From Ischnura elegans (lineage: Eukaryota > Arthropoda > Insecta > Odonata > Coenagrionidae), in the NCBI RefSeq assembly GCF_921293095.1, contig NW_025791658.1, positions 4,712,001 to 4,776,000 on the forward strand: a stretch of 64,000 nucleotides of DNA. Direction: 5' to 3'. The stretch's first letter is position 1; each line of letters begins with the position of its first letter. The position numbers and the translations under genes were made by a program. Positions 24,210 to 35,098 of the stretch are shown here, piece by piece. The notes under the pieces are model-generated. The model was not told where the DNA came from. It ran no database searches and was given only the letters and a program-made list of their open reading frames with translations.

Positions 24210-26460
24210 AAATATCTATGTGGATAGTTGTCCAGTAAACGTAAATTGCAGACTTGCAATCGAATTCCTCGTTTAATTATGAGAATTTCGAAACTTTGAA
24301 CGACGTTCTAACGTCAATTTTAACGTTTAAAAGCAAGAACATTTTCCATATTGACGCTACGGCGGAACTCCACACAAAGGTTGATAGTTACATTAGAATT
24401 TTTTTAGTGTAAGCGCTACTCTTAACACGAACAATTCCATCCTTGAGTTATCTTTTTCTAGAAGGGAACATGAAAATATTTCGCAAAACTCCTGGATTGA
24501 CAATTTATGAGCGCGGACGCCTACAGCTTTCAGAGTCGTTGGGAGACAGGGGTTACGAATTACTTTCTAACCTTTTCGATGTTTATTTCATCTATATAAT
24601 TATTTCGCTACGGATTTCCTATAAATACATATCTTTGTGCATGCTCTTCCTATGTCATGTATTTCTTCTTATCCTCTGTATTTCATCTTCGAATTACTTG
24701 GGGACACTTCATGCCAATTTTAAAAAAAACCCTGACAAGAATTCCAAGGGTGAAATTCCCCTTTTTTCAGTTTACACATACACATTTAAAATTCCACGTG
24801 GCGGTAACCCACTTTTCGTCGCAAGCGAGGGGTTTTCCTTTCCGAGGGCTCACAGTCAACAAAGAGCCGATGGAGTGTTCAATGACCTTGCCGGCGCGGC
24901 GCGGCGCAGGGGTGTCCGTTGGGCCGAGGCGGCCGCCCGCCATTGCAAAATCCCTAACCCGGCATGGACTGGGGTTTTCCAAGTTTTTGAATGGAGAGGA
25001 GGGGTGGTGGGAGATGCTTTCTCTGAGGCGGGTACACCTGCACATCGACATATGCCCTGAACATGAAACACATTGCCGACAAACACATTCCCCAATACAA
25101 TGTAACCTACTTAATGCAATTACAATGTTTAATCACCAACGACATAGCGGCGTAGAGTTATTAATCTCATTCACAGTAACTCAGCAGTAGAACATATTAT
25201 CGAACAGTAACTGTTGAAATCCGCCGATAATTAGAAATGGGACTTGCACCTGGAATTAATTTTTCTTCGTCATAATTGGAATGCGTGGAAAGGAATACAT
25301 CTTCACCCATTGACGGACGTCCGAGAACCCTAGGGCTGTTGTTATTTACGCAAGGATTTATGCTGATCAGATTATTTAATTCATATTTACGTGTTTCCTC
25401 AGATATGTATATGACGACACATAGGGTTTTTCAAAGGTGCGTCACGGTAGAGGTGGAATCCTCACACTGAAAAGGTTGACAATACACTCACCCACCTTTT
25501 CTCCCGTTCTCCTTACTTTGGACCATGAAGACTAGTATTGGATAGCTAAATACACCCGAATACCATAAAATGTCCGAGACAATATTTGTGGAGCCGAAGT
25601 GTCACCCTCCATCTGTTGCAAGACTTTGCCAAATAATAGTACATACGGAAAACGTGACAACTTATTGTTTTTTATTATTCGACATGTACACATAATATTA
25701 CTTATTCAATTACAATTACTTTACGAAATTGTTACATGCTTATCAACGCATATAATACGCATACTCAAACTCGTGCCTAAATAACATGTAATGGAAGATA
25801 AGAAGACTTGCACGAAGAGTTTTAAGACAATAAAGCACAGCTACGCCAAATGAAGAAAAGGTGGTAACAATTATTAAATATCAACTAAGCTGTATGTTAA
25901 CACTTTCATAGGTTGCTAATTGCGTATAGACGACTACAAAATTTTTAAAAACTCATATCAGGCCAATAAATGTCAGTTTTACTAAAAATGGCAGTGACTG
26001 CTTACTAATTGCAGTGAAGGGGGCCGAATATTTTAAGCGATGTTATTTAACGTGTATGGATCTCTGTTTCCATATTGCTATTTCCTGAAAAGCATTGCAG
26101 AGCTTTTAAACAATCAATTCATAATTACGATAATTCTCTCAAAAGAATAACATCATTTTGTATCCAGTCCTCGTTCTATATCAATCGTAGACAATTACTT
26201 TACCATCATGTTACATGCATAGACAGCTTACGATGTCGTGTTTACGTCAGGGCGAAAATGGATCAAAACATTATAATTGATCCCAGATCTTCGTTTTAAA
26301 ATTGTAATCGCTCTTCCTAAGACAAACAAAACCATTCCTGATTTACAGTTTTTTCGATAAAGGAGAAAGAACATTTTTTGCAAACGCATGCATAAATAAT
26401 TAATGACCGCGGACGCTTACTGCTTTCAGATTCGTTGGGAGACGGGGTTTCCGAATTAAT
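24210..26460 (+). repeat. Segmental duplication, copy 2
   Basis: Partner of 19420-21660. It includes the D block at 24770-25110, in which a chance 205-residue frame (24443-25060) runs from AT-rich monomer into GC-rich sequence. The related copies have the frame broken differently, so it is not treated as a gene. Confidence 0.75.
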
Positions 26461-26599
26461 ATATAACCTTTTCGTTCCTCATTTCAGCATTAAAATGACT
26501 TCGCTATTTCTGCATTTTCATTTTCCAATTTCTTTCATTTAATTGCATCTTCGTGGAAATGTTTTCCCCCGTACCATTTCTTCATTCTTATTTCATCCA

Positions 26600-27650
26600 G
26601 TTTTTCCGCGGTAACTGCAGAGCCCCCGGGGCGTAACCCCCACAAGAGGGAATTACTTCCTTCCCTCCGGGCCTCCACTGTTTACGTGAAACAGCTATGT
26701 GGATAATTGTTCATTGAACCTAAATTTTAATCTTGGAATTGAATTCCTCCATTCATCATGAGAAATCTCAAATTTTAAACGAAGTTCTACCGTCAATATT
26801 AGCAGAAGTTAGCATCAACATTATTCACGTTGACATAAGGGCGGAAATTTCTAAAAACGTTATAATTGATTGCAGAACTTCGTTCAAAAATTGTTATCGC
26901 TGCTCTGAAGACGAACAATGCCATTTTCGATTTACATTTTTCGAGAAATTAACAAAAAATTAATTTGATAAACGCATGGATTCAAACCTTTTCCATGTTT
27001 ATCTAATCAATATAATTATTTCGTAACGGATGTCCTATAAAAAAATATCTTTGTGCATGCTTTTCCAATTCCATGTATTTCTTCTTATCCTCTATATTTC
27101 CCTCCGGACCTTCTCTGCATACGTGGAACAGCTACGTGTGTCATTGTTCATTGAACCTAAATTTCAATCTTGGATTTGCGTTCCCCCATTCATCATGAGA
27201 AATTTTAAGTTTTAAACGAAGTTAAAACGTCAACATTAGCCCAAGTAAGCCTCAAAGTTACTCACGTTGACATAAGGGTGGAAATTTCTAAAAACGTTAT
27301 TATTGATCGCAGGACTTCGTTCAAAAATTGTTATCGCTGATCTGAAGACGAACAATGCCATTTTCGATTTACATTTTTCGAGAAACTAACAAAAAAATTA
27401 ATTTCATAAACGCATGGATAAACAATGAGTGACCGACGACCCTCGCTTCCCCCGTCCATCTTCACCGACCGCGGTAACTGCAGAGCGCCCGGGGCGTAAC
27501 CACCCGAAGAGGGAATAATCTCCTTCCCTCCGTGCCTCATCTGTTTACGTGAATCAGCTATGTGGATAATTGTTCATTGAACCTACATATTCAATCTTGG
27601 AATTGAATTCCTCCATTCATCATGAGAAATCTCAAATTTTAAACGAAGTT
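26600..27650. repeat. Further A-type monomers, cut off at 27650
   Basis: Two A monomers (anchors about 26867 and 27307, 440 bp apart) and the start of a third. At 27650 the monomer sequence stops abruptly after 'aaacgaagtt' and unrelated sequence begins, marking the probable left edge of the Helitron insertion or a rearrangement. Confidence 0.65.
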
Positions 27651-28000
27651 CATGCATGCACTTCATAACGTTTCCCTTTCTTTTCTGAGTTCTTGTATTA
27701 AAGTTTATTCCAGCTATTATTTCCACTTCAGCTATGGCCACTAGAATACATTGCATTATTCGTACTAATTCAATTATTGACGTGAATAGCTAACGCCGAT
27801 CGGGTTTTTGTAATACTTTTAACGAACTCAGTTCCTATCCAGTCCTTCAATATTTGTTTCACTGTGATATTGCAATAATCATTTACAGGCTATACCGAGG
27901 ACTCCCTATCCAGGTGTTCGAATTTCCTTACATCTCACTGTCTCTTCCAATAAGTAAGTATAAACACAATCTGCCTCTGATACTTTTTTCTCCTTCCGCG

Positions 28001-28978
28001 ATGCATACGCGCTCTAGGGGGTTCTCATGCGTTGCTGCGGGGTCTTTCCATCAGGGCAACTACGACCTTTTCGGTTGGAGTGCAGGTTCACAATGTGTAG
28101 TGAACTCCTCCTGCGCGGCAGTTTGGGGCTTCATCGACGGAAAATTCAATACGGACGTAATAAATTCACTCCTTTTCTGCGGAAACCGGATATATAGAAC
28201 TTTGCGAGATTTTTCAATGGGGGGCGTAGAACGTTACCTTTTCCCGGAGGAATTACCTGATGTGTTAGAGGTAATGGGAAACGTAGTCCACATCGCCGTT
28301 TCAGACGTGCACTACGGCATATATCCGCTCACTATCTCAGATGTCGAGGAATACGTCAGGTCACTATCACATGTCCTTGAGAACCTCCTATCGCAAACCC
28401 AAAATGACATTGCTTTCATTTTCACCGGTCGTCTCCGTTCAGTTAGCTTTTGGCGCCGAAGTGGCAACATTTACTTATTCGACTCTCATGCTGTGGACTA
28501 CGACTACCGAACCTGTGGCGACGGTAAGGCCAGCTTGTTTAAATGCCACACGTACGCATCTCTGGCCTCTATGCTTCTTTCATCTAACAATTACAGCCCT
28601 GATCAAAACCAATACACCATTACACGGCTCATTTTCACACGCCCAGCGGACGTTTCTTCTTCTGCAGCATGTAGCCAAAGGATGATCGGCACTACGGAAA
28701 TTTCAGGTATTCATTCACGGAGCAGCATCACTCAGGATCCCAAACTGCTTCACATGAAACCTGTTGTCGTATTATTTAGGTTAGATAATCCACTCACTGC
28801 TCCTCCCATGACCGGAAAAAGTATGGGTCGTCCTAAGAACGTGAAACGCGGAAGACCGAAGGTACTGGATACCACGAGAGACGAGCAGTTAGCGGCCGCA
28901 AAAAAAAATATGCAACAAAGAGACCAGATGTTAACCTGGGCTCAGTTCGTCGCTACAGCCAAGACAATCCAGAAGTGA
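28001..28978 (+). CDS. Helitron ORF1: cysteine-protease-like (OTU/C76-like) protein with basic GRPK tail
   Basis: The frame is open from 27854; the ATG at 28001 is preferred because the 49 residues before it are low quality. This gives about 325 residues. The N-terminal part has GSQCVVNSSCAA (Cys codon at 28094) and further on LFDSHAVDYD (His codon at 28487). This spacing and motif pair resembles the catalytic Cys and Asp-x-His of herpes-tegument-type (C76) and OTU-like deubiquitinating peptidases, known passengers of animal Helitrons. Near the C-terminus are two AT-hook-like GRPK motifs (GRPKNVKRGRPK). The frame ends at TGA 28976-28978 just after an A9 tract, while the Rep/helicase frame is already open one base back, so ORF1 may be the N-terminal part of a single polyprotein. 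Family assignment is by motif only. Confidence 0.6.
   Translation: MHTRSRGFSCVAAGSFHQGNYDLFGWSAGSQCVVNSSCAAVWGFIDGKFNTDVINSLLFCGNRIYRTLRDFSMGGVERYLFPEELPDVLEVMGNVVHIAVSDVHYGIYPLTISDVEEYVRSLSHVLENLLSQTQNDIAFIFTGRLRSVSFWRRSGNIYLFDSHAVDYDYRTCGDGKASLFKCHTYASLASMLLSSNNYSPDQNQYTITRLIFTRPADVSSSAACSQRMIGTTEISGIHSRSSITQDPKLLHMKPVVVLFRLDNPLTAPPMTGKSMGRPKNVKRGRPKVLDTTRDEQLAAAKKNMQQRDQMLTWAQFVATAKTIQK
28898..28909 (+). promoter_or_regulatory. A9 slippery tract: possible -1 frameshift joining ORF1 to Rep/helicase
   Basis: ORF1 is read GCA AAA AAA AAT, so a canonical -1 heptamer (A AAA AAA) lies in the correct phase at 28900-28906. The next frame (-1) is open from 28837 through 33480. Just after the run it already encodes the periodic RRY...NPEVNREAV repeats of the Rep/helicase N-terminus. 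Either programmed slippage or a one-base indel explains this. I did not verify a downstream pseudoknot. Confidence 0.5.
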
Positions 28979-31900
28979 ATAGGGAAGCCGTGAGGAGGTA
29001 CGCCGCCGATCACCCGGAGGTTAACAGGGAAGCCGTGAGAAGGTACATCGCCGAGCACCCGGAGGAGCATAGGGAAGCCGTGAGAAGGTACGCCGCCGAT
29101 CACCCTGAGGTTAACAGGGAAGCCGTAAGGAAGTACGCTACTACGCATCCGAGGGTTAAAACGAGTGCTATCAGTCGATTGCAGGAGATCGATCCGGAGG
29201 CATCGCGGCAGACGTCGGTGAGGTATAGGTTGCGTAATCCGGATTTACAGACCATGAGGCACATTCCCGCTGCTCTCGGAAAAAAGATAGTTAGCAATGG
29301 CCCCATGGCCTATTGGAATAGAGCGGCACTGGACGATGTCGCGCCTTTCAAGTTGAAGAGGGTATCCCTTTGGGAAGAAGGCGTGCATCGATGCTGTCAC
29401 TGTGGCGCTAGGCTTTTCGACGAGGAGAAGGAACGTAGAAAGTGGTGCTGCGGGGAGGGATCGTTTAATGTGCAGCGGCTGCCTTCCCTAGACGCACCGT
29501 TTTATTCCAATAGAGCATTCTTGGGTAGATCGCGAGCGTACAACGACCTTTTCGCCTTCTGCGCGCTAGAGGTCAGTGGGGGGTACAGGCACCCAAGTGG
29601 GCTGTCATTCTTTAAGATAGAAGGTAGGATGTACCACCATGTGCACGCTCTGGAAGCTCGAGGACAAAGGTTCACCACGAGAGGAGGTAACACTCAGTTC
29701 GTGAACCGCTGCCGCCTTTACATAGACGACGGCGAAGAACGAAGAAACATAGCGCTAGGAAGAACGCTAAGCACGGGCGTCATTGAAGAAATTGACTGTT
29801 ACATCACAGGTGTGAATCCGTTCATCGAGGAATTCCGTCGCCTGAGTGCGGAGCCATCAATCGACGCGCATCTCACTTTCGAAGTGACGAGCAGATCCAC
29901 TCACGGTCCGAGACTTGGAGATAGAGAAAGTGGTATAGAGGTGCACGCCGCCATGAGCACGGAGGACGCAGCATACGATCCTAGGAAATTGACAATATGG
30001 AAGAGGAGTGACCGAAGACCGTCCTCAATAGACCTCTTGAGTCCTCTCATGGAGCCGTTCCAATATCCGTTGCTCTACCCCCACGGTAATTTGGGTTGGC
30101 ACGTGGGAATGAAGGATAACCAAGGAAGAAAACTCACGCAGTTCAACTACGCAAGATGCCTACTGCTGTCAGAATGCCGATTTTCCCACTTGGGGCGTTT
30201 GTCGCAGGCGTGGCAAGTGGAAATGTTCGCCCGGTACGAAGAAGAGCGGCTACGTTTCATCCGCTATTCCCAGATTCGATCCTCCTCCGCAACCGCCACG
30301 CGGATCGCACCTCTCGACGAACTCATAGACGTAGGAAGACAGGAACAAGGACAGGTTCGACGAGATATCGAGGGTGACGAAACGGTTCAAGGAGAAGGTG
30401 GCGTGCGTCCGGGGAAAGTATACCTTCCGAGCACGTTCACCGGAGGACCCCGGTACATGAAGGTCCACTACGAGAACGCCATGGCTCTAGTATCGCGGTT
30501 GGGAGCGCCGACTTACTTCCTCACGTTTACCTATAGCGCTCACTGGGAGGAAAATAGAAAGGCGTGCCCCCACGGAAGCAAGCGTAGTGATCCTTCCACA
30601 GCCTGCAGGATATTTAGCATAAAGCTCGGGGAATTGATAAGAGACTTGCGTAGCGGAGCATTTCTTGGGCGCCCCGCCTACTTCGTCTACGTCATCGAAA
30701 TGCAAATGCGGGGTTTGCCTCACGCGCACATAGTTTTCAAGGTACACGGAGGGGAACCAGTACAAGCGGCAGAAATTGACGAGGTAATTCGCGCAGACAT
30801 TCCATCCGAAGACGAGGCCGGTGGACGACTTAGAAAGTTAGTTTTGCAACACATGATCCACGGCCCGTGCGGTACCGACTACCGCACCGACTTCCCATGT
30901 TGGGATGACGCGAAAGGTTGTTGCGGTAAATTTTATCCCAAACCGTCTTGCGAAACAACCCACGTGGACGAAAGAGGTTTCGTTCAGTATAGGCGCAGTT
31001 ATTCTAATCAGGGGATTATCACCACGCGACGCAGGGAAATTACAGTGCACGACGGATGGGTGGTCCCGTACAACGCCGCGCTGATGTTGAAGTACGAGGC
31101 ACACATAAACTTAGAACTTGCATCCACTCGCCGCGTAGTTAAATATTTGTTTAAATACCTAATGAAGGGTGGCTCACTGCAAAACGTCACCGTGACCCCG
31201 ATAGGATTGCAAGAGAACGAGGTCGAGCAGTATGCCACAAAGCGCATGATCGGCGCCAGCGACGCCTGCTGGCGTCTGCTTGAGTTCCCCATTTCTAAAT
31301 TGGAGCCCACCGTGGAATGCCTTCCCGTCCACTTGGAAGGGAAACAACAAGTCATATACAGGCCTCGCGAGAGTAATTTGACAGACATCGCGTCTTCCGC
31401 CTCTTCCAAATTAATGATTTACTTCGACCGTCCGCGAGACCCCATTTTCGACGACTTGACGTACCAGAGTTTCTACGAGAAGTGCATAGTCCACTCCCGT
31501 CCTCCGCGTACTGAGGTCTATTTCGAGCACCCCGACGGCGTGCATTACGTTACCGCTCGCAAGCGCGGGGAAAAAGTCTGTAGGTTGCTTTGGATTTCAC
31601 CTAACCGAGGCGAACAGTATTACTTAAGGATCCTTCTCATGACCACTCCTTGCCGTGGTTACGCCGACCTTTTGTCCCGCGGGGTAGGTCATTGCCGCAC
31701 GTTTCAGGAAGTCGCGCGTACTTTAGGCTTGATCGAGGACGAGGAGGAATTCAGCGATGCCATGAAAGAGGCCTCGGCGTTCATGCTTGCAAATGCATTG
31801 CGGTCATTCTTCGTTCTTCTCTGCAATGTAGGCGCACCAGCGGCCATCCTTTGGGATAAATTTAAGGATGCCCTGAGTGAGGATCATTTAGACCGGCATC

Positions 31901-33480
31901 CCGAGAACCCCGAGGTAGCGTACCGATTAACTCTTTTAGCTATCGATAGGAGCCTCAGGCGTCAGGGTTCTTGTCTCACCGATCACGGGCTTCCGCACGT
32001 CGACGACGAAACTACCGAATTGAGTAGAGAGCAGGTTCGTTACGGCAGGGAACAGTTGAGGTCTTTCGTGGAGGAGTGGGAGCCAAGGCTTTCCGAGGAC
32101 CAGAAACGTGTTTTCTCCCACGTCAAAACCCTCATCCAGGATGAAAAAAGAGGGGATAGAATATTGTTCCTCGACGGGCCGGGCGGCTATGGAAAAACCG
32201 CACTCATCAGCGTCATTCTAGCGTACGCGCGCGGACAAGGATTTGTTGCTTTGGCAGTTGCCAGCTCGGGGATCGCGGCGTCCAACATGGAAGGAGGGAC
32301 TACGGCCCACAGCATGTTCCGCCTCCCCCTCGATTTAGGGGACGGAACCGGATATTGGAACGTGAGCAACAGTTCGCAGCGGGCTGAACTCGTGAGAGAA
32401 GCAAAAATCATTATCTTCGACGAGGCACCGATGGCTCATCACTTTTTGTTTCAAATTATAGATAGGTCACTTAGGGATCTTATGGGTAAAGATTTGCCGT
32501 TCGGAGGAAAGATATTCGTCTGTTCCGGAGACTTTAGGCAAATCCCACCCGTCGTGGAAAAAGCGCGCACCCCCGCAGATGTAGCGCGTGTTTCCCTGCG
32601 GTCGTCACCGATGTGGAGGACCTTCAAGATATTTTCCTTGACAACGCCACAACGAACGAGTAACTGCAAGGATTACTCGGACTTCCTCCTCCAGGTTGGC
32701 AACGGCACCATCGACTCCATCCCCTTCGGCGAGGGACGGCTACAAGAGACGCTGATACCCCTTCGAGGACTAAGGGCTGTGACATCTCTGCGGCAACTTA
32801 TCGACGAGGTCTTTCCACCCTGCGTTCTGAGCCAACCCGAGCTCTGCGCAAAGAGAGCGATTCTCTCCACGTTGAATGTAAACGTCAAGGAAATAAACGA
32901 GTTGGTTCTCGAATCTTACGAAGGATGCCTGCATGAGCTGAGGAGCGCCGACAGCGTCTACAAAGAAGACGACGAGGGACTCGACGTGGACATCCAACTG
33001 TTGAACAAGGCATCCGGAAAAGGCATTCCGGACCACGTTCTGCGCCTCAAGGTCGGATCGGTATGCCTAATAATCAGGAATTTGAATATTGCAGACGGAC
33101 TGGTGAATGGGACCAAAGTCATCGTGACCGCTATTACACGCCGACTCGTCACGGTCAGAATTCCCGGGAAGACACACCTCATCGGCATACCCCGTATCAG
33201 TTTCATATTCCCATTCACAGAAGGTTCTCCGCTTAAAGTACTCCGCCGACAGTTTCCCTTGGCGTTAGCATACTCCATGACAGGACACAAGAGCCAGGGC
33301 CAGACGATAGAGTACGTCGGAGTGGACCTCAGAACCGACTGTTTCACTCACGGTCTACTGTACGTGTTATTGAGCCGCGTGAGAAGGCCGGAAGACATAA
33401 TCGTACTCGTTCCGCCGAAGAAACTCATCGATGGGATACCTTACGCCAAAAACGTCGTTTTCACAGAGCTTTTACTATGA
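28906..33480 (+). CDS. Helitron Rep/helicase transposase (intact)
   Basis: Residues are counted from the GTG at 28975 (1501 codons). There is no ATG at the start, consistent with entry by frameshift from ORF1. Order of domains: about four copies of a 15-residue NREAVRRYAADHPEV repeat (1-60); a CCHC...CC zinc-finger-like cluster (about 140-164); the Helitron Rep domain with FLTFT (about 515), the metal-binding HUH motif GLPHAHIVF (His583, His585) and the two catalytic tyrosines in KYLFKYLMKG (Tyr724, Tyr728); then a PIF1-family SF1 helicase with Walker A GPGGYGKT (about 1068-1075), Walker B FDEAP (Asp1149), and C-terminal TGHKSQGQT and LSRVRRPED. It acts on single-stranded ends in rolling-circle transposition. 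All key residues are present and there are no stops, so the copy looks recent. I see no apurinic endonuclease domain of the Helentron type. Confidence 0.93.
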   Translation, partial: KYATKRPDVNLGSVRRYSQDNPEVNREAVRRYAADHPEVNREAVRRYIAEHPEEHREAVRRYAADHPEVNREAVRKYATTHPRVKTSAISRLQEIDPEASRQTSVRYRLRNPDLQTMRHIPAALGKKIVSNGPMAYWNRAALDDVAPFKLKRVSLWEEGVHRCCHCGARLFDEEKERRKWCCGEGSFNVQRLPSLDAPFYSNRAFLGRSRAYNDLFAFCALEVSGGYRHPSGLSFFKIEGRMYHHVHALEARGQRFTTRGGNTQFVNRCRLYIDDGEERRNIALGRTLSTGVIEEIDCYITGVNPFIEEFRRLSAEPSIDAHLTFEVTSRSTHGPRLGDRESGIEVHAAMSTEDAAYDPRKLTIWKRSDRRPSSIDLLSPLMEPFQYPLLYPHGNLGWHVGMKDNQGRKLTQFNYARCLLLSECRFSHLGRLSQAWQVEMFARYEEERLRFIRYSQIRSSSATATRIAPLDELIDVGRQEQGQVRRDIEGDETVQGEGGVRPGKVYLPSTFTGGPRYMKVHYENAMALVSRLGAPTYFLTFTYSAHWEENRKACPHGSKRSDPSTACRIFSIKLGELIRDLRSGAFLGRPAYFVYVIEMQMRGLPHAHIVFKVHGGEPVQAAEIDEVIRADIPSEDEAGGRLRKLVLQHMIHGPCGTDYRTDFPCWDDAKGCCGKFYPKPSCETTHVDERGFVQYRRSYSNQGIITTRRREITVHDGWVVPYNAALMLKYEAHINLELASTRRVVKYLFKYLMKGGSLQNVTVTPIGLQENEVEQYATKRMIGASDACWRLLEFPISKLEPTVECLPVHLEGKQQVIYRPRESNLTDIASSASSKLMIYFDRPRDPIFDDLTYQSFYEKCIVHSRPPRTEVYFEHPDGVHYVTARKRGEKVCRLLWISPNRGEQYYLRILLMTTPCRGYADLLSRGVGHCRTFQEVARTLGLIEDEEEFSDAMKEASAFMLANALRSFFVLLCNVGAPAAILWDKFKDALSEDHLDRHPENPEVAYRLTLLAIDRSLRRQGSCLTDHGLPHVDDETTELSREQVRYGREQLRSFVEEWEPRLSEDQKRVFSHVKTLIQDEKRGDRILFLDGPGGYGKTALISVILAYARGQGFVALAVASSGIAASNMEGGTTAHSMFRLPLDLGDGTGYWNVSNSSQRAELVREAKIIIFDEAPMAHHFLFQIIDRSLRDLMGKDLPFGGKIFVCSGDFRQIPPVVEKARTPADVARVSLRSSPMWRTFKIFSLTTPQRTSNCKDYSDFLLQVGNGTIDSIPFGEGRLQETLIPLRGLRAVTSLRQLIDEVFPPCVLSQPELCAKRAILSTLNVNVKEINELVLESYEGCLHELRSADSVYKEDDEGLDVDIQLLNKASGKGIPDHVLRLKVGSVCLIIRNLNIADGLVNGTKVIVTAITRRLVTVRIPGKTHLIGIPRISFIFPFTEGSPLKVLRRQFPLALAYSMTGHKSQGQTIEYVGVDLRTDCFTHGLLYVLLSRVRRPEDIIVLVPPKKLIDGIPYAKNVVFTELLL

Positions 33481-33519
33481 CGAATTGTTCATTGTTTTCA
33501 CACATCTCTTTGCGATGAC

Positions 33520-34190
33520 CCCAAGCGTGCCTTCCATCGTCAGCGGTATATATCATTAGGGAGACTAGGTGCCGTGTCTACAGGCCGGTCTCCGGATTTG
33601 TAGAGTAGGGAGAAGGCTACCTTGGGTGTTTCCACCGCATTGAGAGTACATTTCCGCGAAGAAAAACAATCTCCTGCTTAATGGGAAGTCACCGTATCCG
33701 ATATCGTCGCTGGATTAAATATCACTAACGATTACGCAAACGAGGGCCTACTATCTCCTAAGACTTAAGTGGAGTGGTGTGAGTGTGACGACCCTCGCCT
33801 GCCTTCCATCGCCATCGGTATATATCGTAGGGAGACCAGTGCCGTTTCTACAGGCCGGTCTCCGGGATCGAGGAGTAGGGAGAAGGCCACCCAGGGTTTT
33901 CCCACCACACGCACAGTCCATTTCTACGAAGAAAATCTCTCTACCTATTGAAGTGATGTCACCGATTCCAAGATCGTCGCTGGATTACATTTAATTTACG
34001 AGGATGCAAACAATTATCTTCATACTCCGTCATTTCTGTGATTTCAGGGGAGTAGGGTGGCAAACGAACCTGGCCTGCCTTCCATCGTCATCGGCATATA
34101 CCATCACGGAGACCAAGCGCCGTTACCACAGGCGGGTTTCCGTATTATTCGAGTAGGGACAAGGTCACCAGGGACGTTTGCGCGGAAATA
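33520..34190 (+). repeat. Three 272-276-bp repeats, each with a conserved hairpin
   Basis: Starts at about 33520, 33792 and 34068 share ccttccatcg, ggtatatatc, a GGAGACC...GGTCTCC hairpin and agtagggagaaggccacc. The hairpins lie at 33559-33594, 33831-33863 and 34107-34142, with an inner GCC/GGC stem. The third copy changes several stem bases yet still pairs. They follow the Rep/helicase stop codon directly and are inside the Helitron. Confidence 0.65.
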
Positions 34191-35098
34191 ATTCATTGAA
34201 GATGGGCCAAAAAATTAACTTTTTATGGACCTTCACATACACGCTGCGTTACAATGTCATTGTCACAGGTGCACACTTATAATACTTTCCTAAAAATTAT
34301 AAAATAAAATAAGAATTCATAAAAACTATGATCATCTAACCTATGCATGTTACCTTTTTAGTTTGGAAAATATAGCATTAAGTAGTACGCATGAACAAGA
34401 GAAAATATACAAAATTAACCAATATCAGTTCCATTAACATTGCACTGTAATACAGTTGTTTCTTTCCCCCTCTTGTACCATAATTTATGCATTACATATT
34501 AATTTAATTTTAAAAGAACTGCTATGATATGTTTTGTGATGTTTGTTCTCCTTGTTATTCCTATATTTACATATTTCTTAGTGTTATGCTACTCAACTTT
34601 CCCACACCATATCACCGCCTTCTAACCATTTACAACCTTGTAAATCACAATCTGCACGCGTATCAATTTATCAACTTGGAGCCGTCTTACTACCGTACAT
34701 ACATTATTGAAATTAAGTTAAGAAATACGAATAATGTTGCCTCTATTTCTGCATTTTTTCAATAAACCCTGCATGCTTGGAATTCATATCACAGGATCAC
34801 AGCTATTCCTGCCACACATACGTGAATGTATATTTACCTACACTTCATTTGCATGATCACTGACGCCTTGTATTTATTTCTACGTTCTCCATTACGAGTA
34901 AGATGTACGCGTCTTTAAATTTCAGAGTCTGTGTACATTTAGCTAATACTTAGTAGTAGTTGTAGTGCATGCCCCTCTCAAATCCTAACTGCAGCCTCAA
35001 CGTGGCGAGGGGGTGGCAACAATCGAAAGCCATTTAACGGACTTTACTATTAGTGCTACGTCTTTACGACGCAAGCCTAACCAATTCCGATTCAGTAT

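Noticed and set aside
24443-25060. 205-residue ORF across a C monomer and D block
   Set aside because: It crosses from AT-rich repeat to GC-rich block. The equivalent frames at 16.4-17 and 19.7-20.3 kb are broken, and both strands are open in D as in any GC-rich sequence.
27651-27860. 5' terminus (TC...TATATACAG type) of the autonomous Helitron
   Set aside because: No matching start is visible; TTCCTATCC at 27831 is too weak, so the left boundary is left open.
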